From: Corythucha ciliata | Taxonomy: Eukaryota > Arthropoda > Insecta > Hemiptera > Tingidae | Length of the DNA stretch: 64,000 nt | Assembly (NCBI GenBank): GCA_038030265.1 | Contig: CM075937.1 | Location: forward strand, 26,702,198 to 26,766,197 | Reading direction: 5' to 3' | In this document: positions 56,130-64,000 of the stretch, in pieces | Layout: every line of letters starts with the position of its first letter | How positions within the stretch are numbered: the first letter of the stretch is position 1 | Notes under the pieces: model-generated | The model's database searches: none | What the model saw: the letters and a program-made list of their open reading frames with translations, nothing else | Told to the model about the DNA's origin: nothing | Program-made: the position numbers and the translations under genes

Positions 56130-58175
56130 TGCTTAAAATGGGATTATGGTGTCAAGAAATTGCCACTACTCTGTACAAACAAATGTATCTATTGACAATG
56201 CTATCATGTGTAAAGGCTCGTTTACACGGTTCAATCTCATTGCTCAACTCAATACAATGAAAGACATTTCATTGAATGGCTCAGGCATCACGTTTATTAT
56301 AGACCCGATTGATTTCAGAAGGATCAATGTGACACCGGTGAGTGAGCAGTAAATCTCAAAACGTTCGAAATAACTTCTGAATGATTCCCGAGAGCGGTCG
56401 AAGACTTTGAAGGGTCTGATGTGGAAGGGACCGGTGGAAACCTTGACCGGAAGAATAGGCGGTGGAAAATGCTGAACAAGTCGACCCCAATCGTTCTGTT
56501 GTTCCCTCCCGGAAAGCCGTCATGAACGTGTCGAATTTCGGCGCTCATTTTTTCTCGACTCGCCACCATTATATTTTTGAGAGCACGCTGTACTTTTGTA
56601 ATTATATTTGTCATGAGAGGGGTCTTGTGTGATTTTTTCACATTGGCGTTTTATTGCTGATTTTAGACTCATATCCCTAATTGTGTCGTGCAGGTTAGTA
56701 TATTGCTTCAATAAAGAGGCTAATAGGGGGCCAATTTCACACAAGTGACACCCGGAACCGGTCCCGAGAGTCCGGGATTTGATCCTTCCCATTAACTCCG
56801 TAAATGTTCGATACCGGAGTCTGTTGATTTTTCGCGAGTAATTAATATGAATAACTTTCCCGAGATCAGGCCACCTTAAAATATAGGTCAATGAATAACT
56901 TAAAAACAACGAAAATTGTGACGTTCGGAGCGGTCATGTCGTATCAATCACTCCGTTAATAAGTTTATCATGCGTACACATGATCTCTACCACGGCGTTT
57001 CTCGAACGTCGTGCTTTTACGCATCTCAGAATAATTTTCCAGGCCGGACCTTTTCGTAACCCGAAGCGGTCAGCCTCACCTGTCCAATTAGCGGCCGCAC
57101 AAACCGATAACAGCAATCATGTTTATCGTACATTAACGAAAAAAGGTAAAAAACACAAGAGGCCGTAGACGAGTTCACCGAAAGCACCGATAAGGCATAA
57201 GTAGTGCGAATCGAAGAGAAAAATTCCAATGGAACGCCAGATATAGTTAGGAAGGGAGATAAGAGAATACACTGGAGCCAGAACCCAAACATTCTTCTTC
57301 TTGACAAGGCTTATGTACGTCCCAAGCGTCGCGTAGTGTACTGAGCAGAGTGAAAGAGGAACTCAGCAGCAAAATTAAATCTGCAAATGTATTAATTCGA
57401 CTCATAACAAGCTGCTTGCACGATGCCCCGGAGAGCAGGTCTAAGAATCGGCAGAAACGCGGATACAGTAACCTGAGAAGACTCATCCACTCGCTCATGG
57501 CTCAGTACACTTTCATCGCCTCAGAGAATCAATCACAGGAACACGAATATTATTGCGCTTTGCGAATAATTAAAATTATCTATTTCGAAAGAAATTGTTT
57601 AAAAAATGGATACCACGAAAACCTATCAAACGACTTCCCTATTTATTTCGCGGCAAGTCACAAGTGGGAGCAGGGGGAAGCTGAATATTCTTAATCCACG
57701 GGGAATGCGAAACCCCCTACAGAGAGAGTTTGGTTCAACTACATATAGTCTATAGTTCCTGACACTGGCGTGATCTAATGTCGCTGTTGTCAATGCTGCT
57801 TTGAAAAAGAAATGTAATTTCACTGTTCAAGTAAATGATTGCTTGTCGTTTTATATCGGGCGTTTTAGTTCATTCTCCGCGTTGAAGTAATATACTAAGC
57901 TAGAAAACACTATCACTGGTATAGATATGTAGAAGTGACCATTCTTTTTGTTTCATAAGCTCATTAAAATAGAAAAATATATTGTTCCTGTGCCTGAAAT
58001 TCTTAAATCAATTAAGCATGGATTTATCAATGCACTTTATTTTTCAGATAAAGCTGTGATATAAGTTTGGTTTCTACGGGCCTATTTACCCATAAACCCA
58101 CTCTAAATAAATTCAGAAGTAAAAACGTAGTTTTTATCACTGTACGGTTGTCAACTTCGATAAGTTATCTCGGAA
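56130..58175. other. Unassigned DNA upstream of the CHK gene
   Basis: ORFs at 56520-56909 (minus) and 57350-57694 (plus) have no recognised motif. No repeat family seen. Confidence 0.35.
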
Positions 58176-58179
58176 TCCT

Positions 58180-58190
58180 TGGTATATATT
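58180..58190 (+). promoter_or_regulatory. Possible TATA box of the CHK gene
   Basis: ggtatatattc lies about 55 bases before the ATG at 58240. With a start site near 58210 this would leave a short leader. It is the only candidate seen. Confidence 0.35.
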
Positions 58191-58239
58191 CGCTCGTGAT
58201 CAAACTCCTTTAACTAGACCTTTTTCATCATAGCCCATA

Positions 58240-59466
58240 ATGTCAATTGTAACCATCGACCAGTGCGTTGAAGTATTAAGGAACAAACTCCGGAGTGACC
58301 ACTTTTCAATTGACACCTACAAATTAGAGCACAGTAAACGATTCCTCGGTTTCTGTTCCACTCAAGCCAAACTAATCATCACTGCCACTGTTCAGGGCCA
58401 GCAGGAGTCGTACAATTTCTTCGTGAAGGCTGCCACGAAAAGGACTAATTTGAACGAGAGATTTTGGAAGGTCCAAAAGGTATTCCTCAAAGAGTGCCTC
58501 GTACGAGATCATCTCGTTCCGGATCTTTCGAAATACGCCGTGGACAAAATCACCGCTGACTCATACTGGACGGATCCTGAGAGTTTCATTATTATGGAAG
58601 ATTTAGACTATCTTGGGTATGAGCTCTGCAGGGAAAAATGTCTGACTTTGGAACACGCGCGACTAGGAATGAAGGCGCTGGCGAATTTACATGCGTCATC
58701 GATATGTCTTCAGGAACATTCCAGTGAATCTTTAAGAATCAAATATAGTACCACATTTTTCGAGACTTTTATAACATTTCCAAATGGACGAAATTTTCCA
58801 TGCCTTCTTTATTCAATCGAGTCCCACCTCCGATTTCTCTCAGAACAGCTAGTTGACAAGTTTGATAGCGAAACCAAATCAAAAATTATCGAACTAGCCA
58901 TTGATCGCGCTCAATATTTGGTTCAACCTTCCAAGAAGCATCTCAACGTTATTTGTCACGGTGATGCTTGGGGAAACAACATGCTCTACAGCTATAACAG
59001 TGACGGCACACCAACTGGCACGATACTCGTTGACTTCCAAGCGGTTCGTTATGCACCTCCAGCCACTGACATTATCCAATACATGTACACGTCTTTTCCA
59101 TCGGAATTGAGATCGTTGCACTTCGATGAGCTCATTGCCATGTACTACGAAAATCTGTCCAACTTCTTGCTTCAAAGAAAAGTCGACGTCGACGATATTC
59201 TAACCGAAAAGGATTTTCTACAGTCTACTGAAGACTACAAAGAGTTCGGAGTGCTCATCAAGGCTTGTTATATGCTGACAAGGCTTCCCTGCGAGTCGCT
59301 TACATTGATGAGTGAGTCCGAGGAGAAATACTTGGATGCTTTAATTTACGGTAGTCCCGCAATTTTTGATCATGCTTTTCACGTCAGCAAAGAATATAAA
59401 AATGACGTAATCGCATGTATAACTGAAATCCTTGAATTCTATTCAAATTGGTTTAAACCAAGCTGA
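58240..59466 (+). CDS. CHK/EcKL kinase-like protein (408 aa)
   Basis: This is an ecdysteroid kinase-like (CHK, choline-kinase-like fold) protein. The family phosphorylates small molecules, ecdysteroids or xenobiotics, in the cytosol; the substrate of this member is unknown. Visible motifs: lysine in YNFFVKAATKR (K63), hinge FIIMEDLDYLGYE (115-127), Brenner motif CHGDAWGNNML (239-249, catalytic D241) and metal-binding DFQ (265-267) in ILVDFQAVRYAPPATDI. The length of about 400 residues is normal for the family. It is one uninterrupted exon with no introns visible. The ATG at 58240 is preceded by a TATA-like sequence; the stop TGA is at 59464-59466, and AATAAA follows at 59568-59573. Intact motifs suggest a functional host gene. 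Single-exon members also arise as tandem duplicates or retrocopies; no neighbour copy is in the window. Confidence 0.95.
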   Translation: MSIVTIDQCVEVLRNKLRSDHFSIDTYKLEHSKRFLGFCSTQAKLIITATVQGQQESYNFFVKAATKRTNLNERFWKVQKVFLKECLVRDHLVPDLSKYAVDKITADSYWTDPESFIIMEDLDYLGYELCREKCLTLEHARLGMKALANLHASSICLQEHSSESLRIKYSTTFFETFITFPNGRNFPCLLYSIESHLRFLSEQLVDKFDSETKSKIIELAIDRAQYLVQPSKKHLNVICHGDAWGNNMLYSYNSDGTPTGTILVDFQAVRYAPPATDIIQYMYTSFPSELRSLHFDELIAMYYENLSNFLLQRKVDVDDILTEKDFLQSTEDYKEFGVLIKACYMLTRLPCESLTLMSESEEKYLDALIYGSPAIFDHAFHVSKEYKNDVIACITEILEFYSNWFKPS

Positions 59467-59567
59467 GTGTGTCCGCTGTAGGGTCCCACACGCTAGGGCC
59501 TTCATAGTTTAATTTTTTCAACCAAAACCAGAAACCCAAAATTGTGAACGATTATCTAATTTAGAGA

Positions 59568-59573
59568 TTAATA
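59568..59573 (+). terminator. Polyadenylation signal of the CHK gene
   Basis: AATAAA about 100 bases after the stop codon, in gagattaataaacgag. Confidence 0.6.
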
Positions 59574-59667
59574 AACGAGTATCACACGAGAATTGTAAGG
59601 GTTATAAGTTTTACCATCAGCTCCAACAACAACCAAGGATGGACTTGAAGCCTTACCTCTGACTTAA

Positions 59668-60058
59668 GGGGGGGTTTCAGGTGGGTTTCCTCGCCCCTTC
59701 CCAGTCACCCCTCGCCTAAACTTCGAACATAAATTTTGACTACATTTCTGCACCAATATTCGATTTCAAAGTCTTATTTTAATCTTCAAGAAGTTCTACA
59801 GTGGCGTTAGATTTGCTTTTCCAAATTTCATCCCTGAAATTAGGTACCTTAAACAAATTCGAATTCCAAAGTGTTTTGGGGTTATTTTAGGGATACAATT
59901 TGAAAAAGCAAGATCTACCGTCACTGTAGAACTTCCTGAAGATTGAAATAAAACTTTGAAATCGAATATTGGTGCAGAAATGGAGTCAAAATTTATGTGC
60001 GAAGTTTAGGCGAGGGGTGACAGGGAAGGGGTCAAGGAAACCCGCCTGAAACCCCGCC
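59668..60058. mobile_element. TTAA-type palindromic MITE (family PB-M), copy 2
   Basis: TTAA at 59664-59667 and 60059-60062. The ends ggggggtttcaggtgggttt and gaaacccgcctgaaaccccg are complements. Homologous along its length to 48843-49265. No ORF. The TTAA target suggests mobilisation by a piggyBac-type transposase. Confidence 0.85.
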
Positions 60059-60164
60059 TTAACCTATAACGTGAGGTGATCACAGACTACCGACTAGACG
60101 GATACTAGAGATTTTTGTAGAAATGATTATCTAATGATATGATCCTCCTATCACCATCACCAAG

Positions 60165-60182
60165 AATAATAATAATAATAAT
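60165..60182 (+). repeat. (AAT)n microsatellite
   Basis: Six or so aat units in tandem. Confidence 0.8.
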
Positions 60183-60404
60183 GCAAGAGATGTGTGGAGC
60201 CAATACCAACCACCCTGCAGGATGAAAAGCGCCGGCTTAGCACGGAAATGTGGAAAGTCTGGTAAGAAAAATGGGAGCAGAGTTCAACACAGCTAAGTGA
60301 TATCTACCCAGATGTGAGATACAATGACTTTTTAGACAAATGCGATTACCTAGAAGGGATAGTGTGGTATTCACAAGGTTGTGCATTGGACATACCCGTG
60401 TCAC

Positions 60405-61380
60405 ACACTCGCATCATCCTCACTAATTGCAAAGGACAGTCCGATAGCAGTATGTATACAAGAAACGCATTTTAGTGATATCATCACTCGTAAAATAAAT
60501 GGATATAAGTTATTCCATAAGTCAATTACAGTTGAATGAGGAAGACGCCGCCATGGAGGCGTTGCAATTTATGTTGTGGATGGCGTAAGGGTGGAAACGG
60601 TTCTTACTAATACGCCACTTCAGGCCATCAGTGTCCGAATTGAAATGCCAATTCCTGTCACGTTGTGTCCATTATATTTGCCGGACACTACTTGGAGGCC
60701 GAATGATGTCAAAGTCCTATTTCGGAGTCTGCCATCTCCAGTCATGATAATGTGTGACCTTAACACGCATAAAATGTCGTGGGGCTCTCGTCGAACAACT
60801 AATGCAGAAATGATATTGGAGAATATCATAAGTGAGTCAGGTTTTGTGGTCATGAATGATGGCTCTCCTACTCACTTCACATCTAGTTCAGGATCCTTCG
60901 ACGCGATAGACCTGAGTATATGCAGCACATCAATGGCACCAGTTTTTGAATGGTGTCCTATAGATGATCTATGTCATTCGGACCATTTCCCTATTCTACT
61001 AAAACACAACAGCACGCGATCCTGTAAAGCTTACAGAGAAATATGGAATTTTGGCAAAGCTGAGTGGGATAAGTTTGCTTCAGCATTAAAATTTGAAGAA
61101 CTTACTGGTGACCTTGAAGCGGACGTAATGAACACTACGAAGTCGATTATTGAAGCTGCCAAGAAAGGTGTACCTCGGAAATCTGTAGGTGGCAAAAGGA
61201 AACCTGTACCGTGGTGGACAAATGAAATATCAGCTGCGAACCGGTTGAAAAAACAAAATTGAACAGATTCAGAAAAAACTCAACTCTTGAGAATTTGATT
61301 GAATTCAAGAAGCATCGGGCGGTTGAACGACGTCTGAAAAAAGAAGCAAAATCGCAATCATGGAAACAATATGTTTCCTC
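60405..61380 (+). pseudogene. Jockey-like LINE endonuclease fragment
   Basis: The frame reads IAVCIQETHFSD (catalytic E), GGVAIYV, then YLPDTTWRPNDVKVLFRSLP, MIMCDLNTHKMSWGS (D-x-N), and CHSDHFPILL (SDH), so all endonuclease blocks are present. Further on, VPWWTNEISAANRL marks the Jockey-clade linker toward the RT. Lesions: a stop near 60537 between the first block and the ATG at 60576, and a frameshift at about 61258, after which RFRKNSTLENLIEFKKHRAV continues in another frame. The copy ends near 61390 before the RT, so it is truncated at the 3' side, the opposite of usual LINE truncation. Confidence 0.9.
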
Positions 61381-61766
61381 TTTAACATGAAAACATCAAC
61401 ATCATTTGTCAATTTTTAAAAGTTATCCTACATTTGACGATCTCTATCTTAGATACTGTGATACCTCCAGATCCAGCTTTGGACTAGTTTTGTCTGAAAT
61501 TTTGTCTGTTTTGAAATGTTACTTCGCAGCCACAGCCGAGAAATGGCTACTTAAGCAAAAAAAAGTGCCTAAACTCGAAAAAAATCCAAAAATTGTGCCG
61601 TCTTTCCCGAATTCAAGGATGATCCCGAGGTTTTTCGAGGTCAACAATTTGAACACATCATACTTACACCATCCCCAACAACATGAAACAAAAAAATCAT
61701 CTACCCTAATTATTGCAACCTGCGACCCCTTATTTTACTGGGCTACACAGATATAACAGATATGGC

Positions 61767-61926
61767 CGGTCTTCCACTGGAAGCGTTTTCGAGCTGAGCG
61801 ACGAGCGTACATCCAAAAAGGCTTAAATTGAATTCACTGCAGCTAAACCTGCAGTGGACGATGTCACATTCAATTTGAGCCTTTGGGATGTACGTTCGTT
61901 ATCGCCCACGCTTCCAGTGGGCGACC
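61767..61926. mobile_element. Palindromic hairpin MITE
   Basis: A near-complete palindrome centred near 61848 (ctgcagctaaacctgcag). Ends ccggtcttccactggaagcg and cgcttccagtgggcgaccg pair. Confidence 0.8.
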
Positions 61927-61929
61927 GAC

Positions 61930-62125
61930 CTAATGGAGTGAAGGAAGCTTCAAGGCAGATCACAAGCTACCTTGGTTCAAGGAGCGATTTTTACCAAGGC
62001 TTCCTTCAAGTCAAGGTAGCCTTCAACTCGAAGAAGTTTCATAAATACGAAAACTTGTCAAGGAAGGCTTCTCAAGGACGCCTTGACTCAGGAAGCTTCA
62101 AGGAACGTTCGGGTCACAGTTATAA
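61930..62125. repeat. Foldback-like repeat with aaggaagcttc units
   Basis: It contains repeated caaggaaggcttct, ctcaaggacgccttgact and cttcaagg blocks in both orientations, shared with 12262-12372. It adjoins the hairpin at 61767-61926 and may be part of the same composite. Confidence 0.55.
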
Positions 62126-64000
62126 ATATTTAAGTTACCGACAATTTCTTATTTTTTAATTAATTTTGATAATTTCTTGGTTAACCCTTCAATGTACACA
62201 AAACCAACATACTTCTTAACAGAACTATTACTACTACTATTTATTTACTGGTCTTATTTGCAAAATATCAGTGGTCGGATTTGTTACACGACTAGTTTCT
62301 TTATCACAGCCTGGTTTATGAGCGCATTAGGATTATTATTACGCCTAAACATGCACTTCAATTGGTCCAAATTTTCTTCATGGAACTCCACATCACTTAA
62401 CCGAAGCATCCTACTTATATAATTATTAATAAAATTTATTTTATGCCTATAGGGGTGCGATGATAAGTAATTTAATCACCGATCTGACGCGTTTTCCCTC
62501 GTTGAGGTGCGTCAAAAACGAACCGGTTTCGGCTGCTCGCCATCTTCAGCGTACGCGGAAGACAGACAATTCGGGTTTCCTCGAAATATCCATGAATACC
62601 GATTTGGAGGGTGGAGGCGTTGACTGTGAGCGTATTAGCTAGCGGTCATCCATCGTCCTGTTGTGCTTAAGTTCTGTTCAGCTTTTTCGTGGGCATCCTG
62701 CCAGGTTTTCCCCATTATCAATGAGGAAGTTTCATGGGTCAGAACTTATTAATAAATATATGTATTTTTTAAGGTTATTAACGCTAAAATAGAGCATAAA
62801 TCGTAATCCGTTCGTAAAATAACCCAACAGTTGATAAAACGCGATTTTTGAAGTTTAAGGTCATTTCAAACACGCCAACTAGCATGTTTGTGTCATTTGC
62901 GCCTTCCGAAAAAAATTCGCCTGTAACCGTTGCTGTTCGAGAGCGGTTTGTTGTGTATCTTTGCCTTATTTTCTACTAGAGCTCTCCAATAATAAAATAA
63001 TGGATGATAAACAGATAAGCTATCTAGAGGCATGAAAGGGACAGAGAACACAAGAAATATTACGTTGAGGAAAATGTTCGTTTTGGCGGATTTCAAATGT
63101 GCCATCTTTTGTTAAGAAATAAAAAATATTTCTGAAGGGTTTTAAATTTTTATATTTTATTTACGTGGAAGTATTTATATGCCTAATTGAAAAAAAAAAA
63201 TTCTTGGAAAATGTGAAACTTCCTCAGTACAGCTAGAAATTACGTATTTGGTTTCAAAAAACAATGGGGAACGGCACGAAAAATTTTTATTAATTTTTTA
63301 CAAGTGAGAATGACATTATTTACTCAGAGTTACTAGATTCATGATGTTGTATTCCTCTTTTTCAGTTACAATATCAACGGTGGGGGATGCAGAATTTTGT
63401 TAAAAATTAATTGTATTAGTAGTTATTGTTTTATTTTCTAAACATTGTATTGTTATCTGAAGACCTGAAGTAACAGTCCAATTAGTGGTTGGTGCTTCTG
63501 AAGGTTGAAGGTCTATAAAAATGAAGGTCCTATCTAGCATTTCGATGGGCGAGGGGAAAAGGTAAAAATTACGTAGCGATTCTTTGCGACTAAACTGGTA
63601 ATAACCACTGGTTCACTGGCTCTTGGTTGCCATCTGACTTAATGAGCAGATCCGATACTGTAGAATAGACCTTGAGTACTTCTGCCTACCTGGGTCACCT
63701 CCAGCCAATTGGATGTCATTTTTGGGAAGACAGACAATGTGGGCTCCTACGGCTACAGCTTTATACATGCATTACAATTCAAGAATTCAAAACAGTTCAT
63801 TTGGGGCAAGGAGTCGAAAAATATGGAGGATTAAAAACTATCAACCCTGGGAACAAGTTCCAAAACACGACAATTCGACCACTGTGTGTCGCGGTTGGTG
63901 TTGCTTTTGGACTTGAAGTTCCTTGTGACGTACTTGTCGATGAAGATGATGAGGATGTCGGCGTGCCATAATGGCTCGATGTTGGAGTTGAGGGTGAGGT
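62126..64000. other. Unassigned terminal region
   Basis: No gene is recognised. ORFs at 62177-62422 and 63672-63971 have no motif. The minus strand near 63900-64000 would read a Ser/Thr-rich low-complexity peptide, which could be a real exon continuing past the window end, but this is not supported otherwise. Confidence 0.35.

Noticed and set aside
57350..57694. Possible LINE RT C-terminal piece
   Set aside because: Only a vague resemblance (RRLIHSLMAQY) with no catalytic motif; not enough to call.

Overview
The window is animal nuclear DNA, almost certainly from an arthropod and most likely an insect. Evidence: GT-AG introns, an ecdysteroid-kinase-like (CHK) gene, Harbinger genes with MADF and Myb/SANT partners, a DUF4817-type Tc1/mariner transposase, THAP and YqaJ-type genes, Copia, Gypsy and Jockey-like retroelements, and two DNA copies of negative-strand RNA virus genes. 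Species is not determinable by eye. Only one ordinary host gene is clear, the CHK kinase-like gene at 58240-59466. Nearly everything else is mobile DNA in various states of decay.

Layout. 1-2.6 kb: dispersed repeat, a long-TIR MITE and a broken YqaJ exonuclease. 2.9-6.8 kb: endogenous copy of about two thirds of a viral L (polymerase) gene, with one frameshift and four nonsense codons. 7.9-8.0 kb: tail of a Gypsy Pol. 9.7-10.5 kb: nucleocapsid-like gene resembling tenui-/phleboviruses, abutting an oppositely oriented Copia gag-protease fragment (10.68-11.92 kb). 12-20.5 kb: hairpin elements, a LINE RT scrap, and MITEs nested in MITEs. 21.7-25.2 kb: SAP/YqaJ-like N-terminus, THAP ORF and two PIF/Harbinger elements with TTA/TAA target duplications. 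29-33 kb: THAP relic and a defective Copia pol. 34-36.2 kb: ZMYM1/hAT-like ORF split by a 935-bp piggyBac derivative with perfect TTAA sites. 37-40 kb: LINE. 40.2-43.8 kb: Harbinger transposase exons, a MADF gene and a compound MITE. 45.6-48.7 kb: Foldback-like element whose inverted arms are ~155-bp tandem repeats. 48.8-51.9 kb: dense palindromic MITEs. 52.2-56.1 kb: hAT element (8-bp TSD) containing a nearly pristine Tc1/mariner element with an intact 356-aa transposase, plus a Harbinger MITE. 58.2-59.5 kb: CHK kinase. 59.7-62.1 kb: piggyBac-like MITE, Jockey-like endonuclease and hairpins. The rest has no recognisable gene.

How it fits together: the region looks like a transposon graveyard with repeated nesting, which gives a relative age order. 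The mariner insertion is young: its ~480-bp inverted repeats look nearly identical. The two viral insertions and the antisense Copia piece make a piRNA-producing locus a reasonable, untested hypothesis.
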